Position numbers and translations under genes: made by a program
Assembly: GCF_006546835.1 (NCBI RefSeq)
Contig: NZ_VICB01000020.1
Coordinates: 1 to 64,000, forward strand
Length of the DNA stretch: 64,000 bases
Direction: 5' to 3'
DNA from: Actinomyces johnsonii
Lineage (GTDB): Bacteria; Actinomycetota; Actinomycetes; Actinomycetales; Actinomycetaceae
The notes under the pieces: generated by a model
What the model saw: the letters and a program-made list of their open reading frames with translations, nothing else
Told to the model about the DNA's origin: nothing
Database searches by the model: none
Shown here: positions 18,010 to 27,072 of the stretch, one piece after another
Position numbering within the stretch: the stretch's first letter is position 1
Layout of the letters: every line of letters starts with the position of its first letter

Positions 18010-18852
18010 CTACGACACGAGCAGGGGCTCGGGGGTGTCGGTTGTCTCAACCTCGGTTCCGCCGTCAGCATCACCCGGGGAGGTCGTGCCCTTGTCACTC
18101 TTGACGCCGGCGGCGGGCTCTGCGTGGATGCCCGCCCGGACCCGCGCATGCGCGTCGGCTCCTGGGCCGTCGACGAAGACGGCCATCTCGACCGTCGCGT
18201 CCGTCATCCCGTCCATCACCGTCTCCGTGGGCGTATCCGCGCTCGTATCCGGCCGGCCGGCGGGCTCGGCGACGTCAACGAGCCGGGTAGGGTCAACCGG
18301 TTCGGCGGACCCGGCCGTATCAGTCGCCTCGGGCAGTGCGACGACGGCCGCCTCCTGCGCGCGGGCGGGCTCGGCGTCGGAGTCGATATCGCGGCGAGTG
18401 CCGGCATCGCCGTCGAGTAGGTCGAGGACCTCGCGCAGGGCCTCGTCGATACCGTTGAGGGCGAAGTCCATGGCGCCGGCGAGCTGGGCGTCGTCGAGCC
18501 CGACGGCGATGTTGATGAGGACCTCGGCGCACAGGCCCAGACCGGCGTCGTCGACCTCGGTGTAGAGGGCGGGGATGAGCCGGCCGCTGGAGACCTCCTG
18601 GGCCACGGCGCGCACCCGCGAGAGCTCCGCGGGCCCTGGGGCCGGGCCGTCGAACTGATGGTGGGCGCGCACGACGAGGATGCGGCGGTCGACCACCATG
18701 AGCACGTAGTCGAAACCGGCCACCCGAGAGCGCACCACCCCCTCGGACAGGTCCATGTCGTAGCCGTAGCCGCGCTCGGCGAACCAGGCGGCGAGCCGCC
18801 TGAGGGTCACGGTCGGGGTGACGGACCCCTCCGGCTGGTTCCACCAGGCCAT
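18010..18852 (-). CDS. YbjN domain-containing protein with acidic C-terminal tail
   Basis: A 280-residue protein. The first ~150 residues have the YbjN/type III chaperone-like fold pattern: an opening amphipathic helix (LRRLAAWFAERGYGYDM), strands containing GFDYVLMVVDRRILVVRAHH, and a helical end. The remaining ~130 residues are Ala/Asp/Thr/Pro-rich and probably disordered. Bacterial YbjN proteins are thought to bind partner proteins; the role here is unknown. Its ATG overlaps the stop of the preceding YbjN gene (TGATG), so the two are translationally coupled. The start at 18852 replaces a longer frame with Arg/His-rich nonsense. Confidence 0.85.
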   Translation of the reverse strand: MAWWNQPEGSVTPTVTLRRLAAWFAERGYGYDMDLSEGVVRSRVAGFDYVLMVVDRRILVVRAHHQFDGPAPGPAELSRVRAVAQEVSSGRLIPALYTEVDDAGLGLCAEVLINIAVGLDDAQLAGAMDFALNGIDEALREVLDLLDGDAGTRRDIDSDAEPARAQEAAVVALPEATDTAGSAEPVDPTRLVDVAEPAGRPDTSADTPTETVMDGMTDATVEMAVFVDGPGADAHARVRAGIHAEPAAGVKSDKGTTSPGDADGGTEVETTDTPEPLLVS

Positions 18853-19292
18853 CAGTCCTCCTCCCAGGTGATGAGCTCGGGGAATCGCTCCTCCACGGCG
18901 GAGAAGAAGGCCCGGGTCATTCCCAGACCCATGTCCATGAAGGCGTCGAGCTGGACGTCGCTCATGCCCGCGCCGATGTAGGCCACCATTTGGGTGCTCA
19001 GCAGCAGCGAGCTCGGATCGTGGGCGGGGGTGACGGCCAGGTCCGGCCCGTAGGTGGAGCGGTGCTGGGTGTCGATGAAGGCGCGCATCTCGTCGAGTCT
19101 CTCGGCCGCCGGGCGCCCGCGCCACATGCCGGCCACGACCAGGGCCGCCTCCTCGTCATGCAGGTAGACACCGATGTCGCAGCCCGGGAAGCCCATGAAG
19201 ACGGCGCCATCCTCCTCCGGCCCGGCAGCGATGCCGCGCTGGGACAGCCAGTTCTCGACCCTGGTCAGGGTCAGTGCCGGTTGCACGCTCAT
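18852..19292 (-). CDS. YbjN domain-containing protein (compact)
   Basis: A 146-residue YbjN-like protein (LTLTRVENWLSQRGIAA, FMGFPGCDIGVYLHDEEAAL) with no tail. The start at 19292 is supported by AAGGAG about 12 nt upstream. Its stop overlaps the start of the longer YbjN protein. Two YbjN proteins in tandem suggest that they form a heteromer or act on the same client. No catalytic residues were seen. Confidence 0.85.
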   Translation of the reverse strand: MSVQPALTLTRVENWLSQRGIAAGPEEDGAVFMGFPGCDIGVYLHDEEAALVVAGMWRGRPAAERLDEMRAFIDTQHRSTYGPDLAVTPAHDPSSLLLSTQMVAYIGAGMSDVQLDAFMDMGLGMTRAFFSAVEERFPELITWEED

Positions 19293-19417
19293 GGACGTTC
19301 TCGACTCCTTCCCGATACGAGGTCCGATGCAGATCTGGTGAGAGGCTCTGATGCGGGGATCGCGGCATGGGCTGTGACCGCCCGGACCGGCCGCCGGCAC
19401 CGGCGCGCGAGCTGGCC

Positions 19418-19852
19418 TCAGAACTCGATATCTGCCGCGATGTCCGCGACGGTGTCGACCTGGCCGGCCCCGGTCTGTGCGCTGCGCACGCTACCCGGAG
19501 AGGCCCCCTGACTCATAGCCGGGTTCGAGGCGCCAACAGCGTCGGCCCACCCCATCGAGGCCGAACCGCCCTGGCCGCCCGAGGCTCCGGGGCCGTCCGG
19601 GAGCCGTCCCAGCGCCTGGTCCAGGGAGCGGCCCAATACCCCGGAGGCCGACTCGGCCAGTGTCAGGCAGCGCGAGTCCATCTGCTCGGGCGTCTTGTAG
19701 CCCCGGCGGGCGGCGGTGCGCCGTCCCTTCCCCGCGCGCGAAGCGGGCTCGGTGCGCGAGCCGCGGGAGCGCTGTGATGCGCCTGCGCCTCCTCGCCCGG
19801 CCGCCCTGGCGCCGGGAGAGCTGTCTTGGGACTTCTTGCGGAAGCCGACCAT
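19418..19852 (-). CDS. Small basic/low-complexity protein of the 21082-14573 cassette
   Basis: A 144-residue protein with a basic Arg/Ser/Gly-rich N-terminal third, a short helical block (YKTPEQMDSRCLTLAESA) and an Ala/Gly/Ser-rich acidic C-terminus. GAAAGGA lies 7 nt before the ATG. There are no homologous domains that I recognise, and no signal peptide or membrane segment. Its position between the zinc-ribbon gene and the YbjN pair on the same strand makes it a likely member of the same transcription unit. Confidence 0.65.
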   Translation of the reverse strand: MVGFRKKSQDSSPGARAAGRGGAGASQRSRGSRTEPASRAGKGRRTAARRGYKTPEQMDSRCLTLAESASGVLGRSLDQALGRLPDGPGASGGQGGSASMGWADAVGASNPAMSQGASPGSVRSAQTGAGQVDTVADIAADIEF

Positions 19853-20026
19853 GATGGTCCTTTCGGGAGCGGTGTCGAGCGGCCACGGGCCGCACGGGGA
19901 GCGAAGAGTTGAGGAGCCGACGGGCTCAGCGACGAACTCGGCGGAGAACCTCTGGGAGCGTCGTCGGGCTCGGGCCGCGTCCGCGAAGCCGGCGGGCCAG
20001 GCCGGGCGGGCGGCAGGATGGAGACG

Positions 20027-21082
20027 TTAGCGGGGCACCTCGCAGGAGAGCTGGTCGGCGGCGTGGGCCTGCTGGCTCCACAGCTCCTCGGTGAAGGTGT
20101 CGTCCAGAATGGAGCGGGCCAGCGGCTCATCGGGGCGCATGATGTCGCGCACCGTCTGAAGGATGAGCTGGCGCCGGTCGGTCAGGCCCTCCTGACCGAG
20201 GATCTGGGCCGATCGGCCCAAGCCGCCCATGAAGTTGACGTACTCCATGGCGTGGTACTGGGGAGAGACCTCGTCGGGGCGCAGCTGGTGGGTGCGCGTC
20301 TCCAGCGCGTTGCGCACGTCTCGGCGCAGGGCGTCTTGCCCGCCCTCGGAGCGCACGTAGAAGGGCAGTAGGCGGTTCATCATGAGGTGGTGGGCGATGG
20401 CGTAGTCGACGTAGTAGAAGAAGGCTAGGCCCACGCCCTCCTCATCGGACTGCTCGGACTCGGACTTCTGCCATTCGGCGTAACAGGTGGTCTTGGCGAC
20501 CTCCTTGGCCCAGGTGGGTGCGGCCGCCATGGCCTCGGTCGGCTGGAAGGCCACGCGCGACTTGCAGCGCGGGCAGGTGATGAACACCGGCATGTGGTAG
20601 AGCTCGGGCAGCGGCACCGGGTCGCCGCATTTGTCGCAGGTGAAGGAGAACTGGGCCTGGCGCCAGTCGGTCATGGCCCGGTTCCACTCCTCGCGGGCCT
20701 GCTCGGCGCGGCCGGGGGCGAAGACCTCCTCGATGATGTTGCGCAGGCGCACCTCGAAGCCGCCCACGAGGTTGGCCGCCTCCTGGAGGCGGGCGGAGAG
20801 CTGGCGATCCTCTTCGATGGACAGGTCGGCGTCGATGTCCAGGAACGGGGCGAAGTGCTTGGCGAAGACCCGCTGGGCCTTGGTGTGCAAGAACATGATC
20901 TGGGCCTCGACCTCCGAGCGGAAGGCGGAGACGGAGGCCGGGTCGGTGATCTGCATCTCCATCGCAGTGCGAGCCGAGCTGACACCGAACTCCCGGGCGC
21001 GGGCCTCCAACCGGTCCAGATAGGTGCTCAGGCGCTGAGTGAGTGCCTGAAGCCGCCGGTAGTAGCGGACGTAGGCGGACAT
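20027..21082 (-). CDS. Zinc-ribbon protein with N-terminal helical domain
   Basis: A 351-residue soluble protein, the first gene of the minus-strand cassette. Residues 1-160 are strongly helical/coiled-coil-like (YYRRLQALTQRLSTYLDRLE onwards). A four-Cys zinc ribbon follows at about residues 147-175 (CDKC, then 18 residues, then CPRC). The C-terminal half is helical with several aromatic clusters (FFYYVDYAIAHHLMMNRLL). A strong AAGGAG is 7 nt before the ATG at 21082. The function is unknown; it could be a nucleic-acid or protein-binding hub. Confidence 0.8.
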   Translation of the reverse strand: MSAYVRYYRRLQALTQRLSTYLDRLEARAREFGVSSARTAMEMQITDPASVSAFRSEVEAQIMFLHTKAQRVFAKHFAPFLDIDADLSIEEDRQLSARLQEAANLVGGFEVRLRNIIEEVFAPGRAEQAREEWNRAMTDWRQAQFSFTCDKCGDPVPLPELYHMPVFITCPRCKSRVAFQPTEAMAAAPTWAKEVAKTTCYAEWQKSESEQSDEEGVGLAFFYYVDYAIAHHLMMNRLLPFYVRSEGGQDALRRDVRNALETRTHQLRPDEVSPQYHAMEYVNFMGGLGRSAQILGQEGLTDRRQLILQTVRDIMRPDEPLARSILDDTFTEELWSQQAHAADQLSCEVPR

Positions 21083-21707
21083 GTCAGGCTCCTTGCGGTG
21101 GAGGATCGGGAGTATTACTGAGGAAGGCACCGGTTGCCGGGGTTGTCCGGGCGCGACTCGGTGCCGGCGACGACGCCGACTCGCGAGCCTGGCGCAGAAG
21201 GCACCCACGGCTGCCAGCACTGTGGATGCTACTCAACTGGAGACTTCAACTGCGACCTGATCGTGATCTTTTGAAATCGCGGAGCCCAAAATCTGGGCAG
21301 GGCTCCCCCTTGCCATTCCTCCGACGATATGGCTTCTCGACTGTCTACAACGGCGGCGCCGAGCCGGAGAAAAGTCGGGGCCGTCCTCGAGGTGGAGAAA
21401 CACAAGAAGCACCGACAAGTGACAAGGATCATAGTGTCGGTGCTGGTGTCAATGGCCCGATCATGGCGTCCGTTGTGATCTGGCCGTGACTCGGCCAGGG
21501 CTAACGGGACAGGTGCTTGAAGGCAGTCGCTAGCCACGGCGGGCCTAGCGGGAGCGCCGTGAGGAGCAGGCGGGACGGATGGTGGTCGAGAGCAGGTGCG
21601 CCTCCCCACCCAAACCGATAGGCTGAAACGGTCCGCGGGTATCACCCGCCCCTCAGACGCTCGACCTCTATCCGACACTGTCGTCAAGCACCCAAGGCGC
21701 AGTTGCC
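21083..21707. other. 625-bp non-coding region with hairpins
   Basis: No credible gene. It must contain the promoter of the minus-strand cassette and that of the plus-strand hydrolase. An 8-bp stem (CACCGACA/TGTCGGTG, 21410-21442) and a small TGGCCG/CGGCCA hairpin (21481-21497) are visible, and part of a two-copy dispersed repeat occupies 21515-21594. Confidence 0.5.
21515..21594 (+). repeat. Dispersed repeat family 2, copy A
   Basis: About 80 bp matching 58080-58158 at roughly three quarters identity by eye. Shared words include GAAGGCAGTCG, GGGAGCGCCG and CGAGAGCA. Both copies lie upstream of plus-strand membrane-protein genes in the same orientation. The nature of the element is unknown. 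Confidence 0.5.
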
Positions 21708-22966
21708 ATGTCTCATGTCAAGACGGCGATGATCATCTGGTCAGTCCTGGCCCTCGGCCTCATCATCTACTACGTCTGCCTGCGCCAGCACGTGCTTCGC
21801 ATTCAGGACCCACGGGGCGAGGTCTACGGAGCCGCCGCACTCACGGTAGTAACGCTCGGGGGCCTCCTCGCGGCCCTGGTCATCCGCATCGTCACAGCGT
21901 TTCTGCACCGCCCAGCCGCGGCGGCCGCCATCTCGCTGCAGATCTCGCTGCTGACCGGCGCCCTCCTCATCCTCATGGTGGCGCTGTCGCAAGTCACGGC
22001 TTTCACGCCCGCCGTCGAGGGGCCCGACCCGATCTCGGAGCTGCGCTCCGTCACTGTCAACGGCCGCACTGAGTGGCTGTCCCTGCGCGGCCAGGACCGT
22101 AGCAAACCCGTCCTGCTGTTCCTCTCCGGCGGGCCAGGAGGCTCACAGCTGGTGACCGCCCGTCACTGTTTCGCCGACCTGGAGCGCGACTACGTCGTCG
22201 TCACCTGGGAGCAGCCGGGGGCGGCGAAGTCCTACGGCGCGATCAGCCCCGCGGATATCACTCTCGACACCTACCTCTCCGACGGGGCCGCGGTCACTGA
22301 GACCCTCAGACGCGAGTTCGGTCAGGACCGCATCTACCTCATGGGCGAGTCGTGGGGCTCGGCACTGGGGCTCATGATGGCGCGCGAGCACCCGGAGTAC
22401 TACCGGGCTTTCGTCGGCACGGGCCAGATGATCGACTTCCTCGAGACCGAGAGGATCGACTATCAGATGGCTCTCGAGGACGCCCGGAGGACCGGGAACC
22501 GGAAACTCGTCGACAAGCTCGAAGAGCAGGGACCACCGCCCTACAAGTCGGGAATCGCCCTCAAGACGAACGCCTACCTCTCCCCCTGTATGGGACGTCG
22601 GCGCGTACCGGACAGCTCCATGGCGCCACCTTCTCCACCATGGACGGACCCTACGGGGTCGAGTACGGCCTGCTCGACAAGGTGTCCTTCTTCTGGGGCC
22701 TGTACCGGACCTTCGATTCGTTCTACGGCAAGCTCTACCCGATCGACCTCCGCCAATGCGCGGCCGAACAGCAGATCCCGATCCATATCTTTCACGGCCG
22801 CTACGACTACAACGCGCCCGCCGGCCTGGTGGAGGACTACTACGCACGGCTGAGCGCGCCGCGCAAGTCGCTGGTCTACTTCGAGCACTCGGGCCACAAC
22901 CCCTGGCAGACCGAAAACGAGCTCTTCATCGACCACGTGCGGCAGGCCTTCGCCGAGTCGGCCTGA
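21708..22966 (+). pseudogene. Membrane-anchored S33 alpha/beta hydrolase (proline iminopeptidase-like), frameshifted
   Basis: The N-terminus has three to four membrane segments (about residues 7-105), followed by an alpha/beta hydrolase with the oxyanion motif LSGGPGGSQ, nucleophile elbow GESWGS, acid FHGRYDYNAP and base EHSGHNPW. The first part reads in one frame to about 22585 and the rest in another. A run of five C at 22582-22586 would restore the frame if it were six, giving a continuous YLSPLYGTSARTGQ reading. Without correction the protein loses its Asp and His. Either a recent mutation, phase variation at a homopolymer, or a sequencing error. Confidence 0.82.
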
Positions 22967-22975
22967 GGCGGCTCC

Positions 22976-23047
22976 GCGCGTTCGTAGGGTAGGTCTCGCG
23001 TTCGTACCCTTTACCCCTCGAACGCGCACTCTAAGGCACGAACGCGG
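22976..23047 (+). repeat. 72-bp palindromic boundary repeat, copy 1
   Basis: The most diverged of four copies. It shares GCGCGTTCGTAGGGTAGGT at the left, TTACCCCTCGAACGCGC in the middle and TAAGG-CACGAACGCG at the right with copies at 26977, 31350 and 32877. It lies 10 bp beyond the hydrolase stop and 22 bp from the stop of the convergent helicase gene. Confidence 0.9.
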
Positions 23048-23069
23048 CGTGCTCGGCACACTAGCGGGG

Positions 23070-26000
23070 CTACGACTGCTCGCGCTCAGCCTCCTTAAGG
23101 GCCCGGGTGAGCGCCTCCGACACCCCGCGCGCACCGAGACTACGCTTCTTGGCGCTCAGACGCTTGAGCGCCCACGTGAACAGGTCCTCCCGGGAGACCC
23201 ACTCCGGGTTCTTGGCACGCGCCTGAGCCATGAGCCCCATCAGCTCACGAGGATGGATCTCCTCGATGGAGTCCACATGGTCCAGGGCGTTACGGCGGTA
23301 GGTCGGGGCCGCGAGCGCGTCGTCCCGGCAGGCCCACACGAAGCCGTCCTCGTCGAAGTAGGCGAAGGCCTCCCCCAGGGCCACCCTGATCGACTCCTCG
23401 CGCGACTTGACGGTTCGCGACAGTCCGAAGGCGCGGGAAATCTTGACGTAGAACCGGCGCCGCGCGATCGGGGCCTCGACCTGGCAGATGGCGGTGGCGA
23501 CCTCGACGAGCACCTTCCTGGCCTCTGGATCAGTGCCAGCCCGGTCAAGGATCTCCAGGGGGCGCACACCCGCCGGGCTCCAGGCGGTGTACTCGCCGCC
23601 CGGGGCCCGCGGACCGGGGGCGGGCGCCATCGCATCGCCACCGCCTGCATCGGCGGAGTCCTGGACTGCGGTCCGAGCATCGTCGTCGGCGAGCGGCGCG
23701 ACGTCCTGGGCCTGGCCGGTGTGCTGCGGTTCAGGCACGGCCGCCGTCGGTGTCGGCGGTGTCCAGTGACCGCCGGCAGCCTTGACGAGCCGGGCGACGA
23801 CAGCCTGCGGGTCCGCCAGCCACTCGGGCGTCCAGACCCGCTCGACCCGTTGCCAGCCCATGGTGCGCAGGACGTCGACCGGCAGCAGGTCGCGGTCGAC
23901 GACGCCCTCCCGCCTGTTCCACTGCGACCCGTCGAGCAGGACGGCCACGGCGGGGCGGTCTGGCTGGTCGGCGCGCGCCAGGACGAGGTCGATCTCGAAG
24001 GTGGAGTGGCCAACGCCGGTGCGGACCGCGAGCCCGGCCGCCTCCAGTGCTCCGGCGATCTCACGGCGGTGCCAACTGAGCGGGCTCTGCGAGGCGGGCA
24101 GAGCCCGCGGGGCCCGTCCCTCGGCGGCCTGGTGGAGGTAGGCGCGCAGGTCTTTGACGCCCCGGTAGGCGGTCCGCTCGGCGTGCAGGTCCTGGGGGTC
24201 GAAGCTGGTGAAGACGATGATCTGCCTGCGGGCCCGGGTGATGGCCACGTTGAGGCGGCGCTCGCCGCCGGCGTGGTTGAGCACCCCGAAGTTCAGCGGC
24301 AGGTCGCCCCTCGCATTGGCCGAGAAGGTCACCGAGAACAGGATCGTGTCGCGTTCCTCGCCCTGGACGTTCTCTAGGTTCCTGACGAACAGGCCGTCGC
24401 GGGCGTCGAGGGCCTCGATGACCCGGGGCGAGGCGGCCTCGCGCAGGCTGTCCTCAATGAGGTCGCGCTGGCGATCGTTGAAGGTGATGACGCCCAGCGA
24501 GGGCAGGCGGTCGGGGCAGGCCTCGACGTGCCGGAGCACCTCCTCCACCACGCGTTGGGCCTCAAGCGGATTGGTGTTCGGAGAAGCACTGGAGTGCCGG
24601 GCGCAGTCCTCGGGCCGGAAGTAGCGGCCGCGGACCCGTCGCAGCGAGATGCCGTGACCGCCGGGGGCGTCGTCGGCCCCGGCGGCAATCGTCAGCGGGC
24701 TGGGGAAGGTGTGCAGTCGGCCGCCGTAGTAGTGGCGGTTGGAGAAGGCGACGAGGGACTCGTCCCGGCTGCGGTAGTGCCAGGTGAGCCGGTGCTGGAG
24801 CAGGCCGCTGTCCAGGCAGCGGGTGAGGATGGAGTCGGCCTCGGACGCCTGCTCCCCTCGTGTCTCGCCGGCGCCGGGGGTGGGCGGCATCTGCTTGGGG
24901 TCGCCGACCACAACCACGCTGCGGCCGCGCCCCATGGCGCCCACGGCGTCGGCCACCCGGATCTGGGAGGCTTCGTCGAAGACGACGATGTCCACGTAGC
25001 GCCGGTCGGCCGGGAAGAACCGGGCCACCGAGTCGGGTGAGACGAGCAGGCAGGGCGTCAGGGCGGTGATGAGGTCGCCGTAGGCGCTCATCAGCTCGCG
25101 CACGCTCATGGCGCTGCGACGGCGGTTGAGCTCGCTGCGCAGCTCCTCGGCGCGGGCGGCGGCCTCCTGCAGGACCCGGTCTCGGTGGGCCAGGACGACG
25201 TCGACCAGCTCAGGTGTCAGAGCCGCCCGCAGCTCGTCCAGGGCACTGCGGTAGCGTTCGATGAGCCGGTTGTGAGCAGCGGCGTCGAAGCGGTCCAGAC
25301 CGGTGGCGCGGGCCCGCTCCTCCAGGGCGGCCTGGACCTGGACGGTGGTAGAGCCGGCAGAGTCGGCGGAGTCCCCGGATTCTCCGGAGTCCCGGAGCTG
25401 GGCGAGCACTTCTCGTGCTCCGCTGTAAGACAGGCCGCCCGGTGCCGGCTCGTACAGGCCGCGGCGGTAGGCGTCGAGCTCGGTGCGGATCCTGGCCAGC
25501 TCGGTGCGCAGCGCAGCCGGGGTGGAGCCTCCGGCCGCCTCACCGGTGCCGACGTCGACGCCGTCTCCGGACTCTCCTCGCCGCAGGGCCAGGGCGCGGC
25601 GCAGTGCCCGGCGGACCTCTGTCGGCTTCATGCCGTTGTCGTGCAGGTTGAGCAGCAGGTCGCCGATACCGGTCTCCTCGCGCAGGCGGCGGGCAACGAC
25701 GTCGAGGGCGGACTTCTTCTCGGCGACGAACATGATGGACCGGCCCGTGGCCAGCGCCCGGAAGATGAGGTTGGAGACGGTCTGGGACTTGCCCGTTCCG
25801 GGTGGCCCTTCGACGACGATGCTGCGTCCGGCGACGGCGTCGGCCACGACTCGGGCCTGTGTGGAGTCCGCGGCCAGGGGCAGGTTCTGGGTCGCCTCGT
25901 CGATGTCGATGTCCCTATCGGCCGGGCCCGCCGGGTCCACGAAGTTCTGGCGCCCTCCCGCCATGAGGTGGGCAACCAGCGGGCTGGCGGCGATCGTCGG

Positions 26001-26753
26001 CCAGTGGTCCTCAAGGTCCTTCCACATCCGGTAGGTGGAGAAGCGGAACAGCCCCAGGTGGACTGTGGGGGCGACGACGTCGCCCCAGCCGGCGCGCCGC
26101 AGACGGTCGCGCACGCCGTCGAGAGTGGCCCGCAGGTCGATGCCGTGCTCGTCGAGCCGCGGGTTCCTCAGCTCGGTGAGCTCGATGCCGGTGTCCCGAG
26201 CGAAGCGGTCGAGGAAGGAGTAGTTGGGGGTGGAGGCACCCGTCTCGTCCAGGATGATCCTGAAGTCGTCTCCGGTGCGTTCGAGGTTGACCGGGATGAG
26301 GATGAGCGGGGAGTGCAGGCGGCTGCCGTCGCTGTCCCACTGCAGGGTTCCGATGGCCAGGTAGAGGTTGTTGGCGCCGGTCTCCTCGACGGCGGTGCGG
26401 GCGCCAGTGGCCAGGGCCTGGAGACGCTGCACACGCTCGTTGGCGGTGAGCTCGACCTCGACGGTTCGCTCTTTCAGGAGCGAGTCCGCGCGGGCCTGCT
26501 CCTGCTGAAGGTCCTCGTCGGACAGCCCCGCGGGCCGGTGTCGTCCCGCGGTGAGGGTGATGTATTCCTTGTCATTGACAAGGTCCTCGAACTCGCCGAT
26601 GAGCGCCGGTGGGACGCGCAGCTTCACGGCGTGGCGGGAGACGCGATTGATGAGGGGATTGCGCAGGGAGAGATCGAGCAGGCTCTTCTGCCAGTCCCGG
26701 ACCCGCTTCGGGGTCCGCTGGGGAGGGAGGTTGTCAGAGGTCATGGGGATCAT
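23070..26753 (-). CDS. DUF4011 superfamily-1 helicase with Vsr-like nuclease and DUF3320 domain
   Basis: A 1227-residue protein. The order is an N-terminal DUF4011 region (WQKSLLDLSLRNPLIN at about residue 22), then SF1 helicase domains (Walker A GPPGTGKSQ near residue 318, FDEASQI, VVGDPKQMPPT, NVAITRARRQ). A Vsr/MTES_1575-like PD-(D/E)xK nuclease region follows at about 890-985 (FEIDLVLARAD, AVLLDG, GWQRVERVWTPEW), and a DUF3320-like C-terminus completes it. This order is that of known single-gene phage-defence candidates (I recall the label Hhe). The usual IECDG of the nuclease is VLLDG here, so a catalytic Glu appears to be Leu. Start 26753 or 26744; neither has a clear ribosome site. Confidence 0.88.
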   Translation of the reverse strand: MIPMTSDNLPPQRTPKRVRDWQKSLLDLSLRNPLINRVSRHAVKLRVPPALIGEFEDLVNDKEYITLTAGRHRPAGLSDEDLQQEQARADSLLKERTVEVELTANERVQRLQALATGARTAVEETGANNLYLAIGTLQWDSDGSRLHSPLILIPVNLERTGDDFRIILDETGASTPNYSFLDRFARDTGIELTELRNPRLDEHGIDLRATLDGVRDRLRRAGWGDVVAPTVHLGLFRFSTYRMWKDLEDHWPTIAASPLVAHLMAGGRQNFVDPAGPADRDIDIDEATQNLPLAADSTQARVVADAVAGRSIVVEGPPGTGKSQTVSNLIFRALATGRSIMFVAEKKSALDVVARRLREETGIGDLLLNLHDNGMKPTEVRRALRRALALRRGESGDGVDVGTGEAAGGSTPAALRTELARIRTELDAYRRGLYEPAPGGLSYSGAREVLAQLRDSGESGDSADSAGSTTVQVQAALEERARATGLDRFDAAAHNRLIERYRSALDELRAALTPELVDVVLAHRDRVLQEAAARAEELRSELNRRRSAMSVRELMSAYGDLITALTPCLLVSPDSVARFFPADRRYVDIVVFDEASQIRVADAVGAMGRGRSVVVVGDPKQMPPTPGAGETRGEQASEADSILTRCLDSGLLQHRLTWHYRSRDESLVAFSNRHYYGGRLHTFPSPLTIAAGADDAPGGHGISLRRVRGRYFRPEDCARHSSASPNTNPLEAQRVVEEVLRHVEACPDRLPSLGVITFNDRQRDLIEDSLREAASPRVIEALDARDGLFVRNLENVQGEERDTILFSVTFSANARGDLPLNFGVLNHAGGERRLNVAITRARRQIIVFTSFDPQDLHAERTAYRGVKDLRAYLHQAAEGRAPRALPASQSPLSWHRREIAGALEAAGLAVRTGVGHSTFEIDLVLARADQPDRPAVAVLLDGSQWNRREGVVDRDLLPVDVLRTMGWQRVERVWTPEWLADPQAVVARLVKAAGGHWTPPTPTAAVPEPQHTGQAQDVAPLADDDARTAVQDSADAGGGDAMAPAPGPRAPGGEYTAWSPAGVRPLEILDRAGTDPEARKVLVEVATAICQVEAPIARRRFYVKISRAFGLSRTVKSREESIRVALGEAFAYFDEDGFVWACRDDALAAPTYRRNALDHVDSIEEIHPRELMGLMAQARAKNPEWVSREDLFTWALKRLSAKKRSLGARGVSEALTRALKEAEREQS

Positions 26754-26976
26754 GGCGGTTCATGGGTGGTTGGAGGGATGTGCGTCGACCCGCTCGCCCG
26801 AGTCGGCCTGACCGATCCGGGAGCCCCGCGCACCGCAGGCCCGTCAGTGGGGACGCCGATGGCCGCCGGTGGACGGCCGATGCGGGCAGGGGTGCGGATT
26901 GCTCCGGCCGACGAGCGCAGATTACAACGGCGCTGCGACACGATCGGACACCACCCGTCCCAGACATCCTTCCTCC

Positions 26977-27048
26977 GCGCGTTCGTAGGGTAGGTGGCGC
27001 GGTCGCACCCTCTACCCCTCGAACGCGCGACCTAAGGTACGAACGCGA
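26977..27048 (+). repeat. 72-bp palindromic boundary repeat, copy 2
   Basis: Same orientation as the other copies. It lies between the helicase start (26753) and the stop of thiQ (27073). Here the outer ends are nearly complementary: CGCGTTCGTA at the left against TACGAACGCG at the right. Confidence 0.92.
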
Positions 27049-27072
27049 CACCGGGGCCTCCGCCCCAGTGCT

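Noticed and set aside
21229-21687. 152-aa minus-strand frame in the 21083-21707 gap
   Set aside because: No ribosome site, no domain, and composition like non-coding DNA.
22582-22586. Programmed frameshift in the hydrolase
   Set aside because: No slippery heptamer or downstream structure seen; a simple one-base loss in a C-run explains it better.
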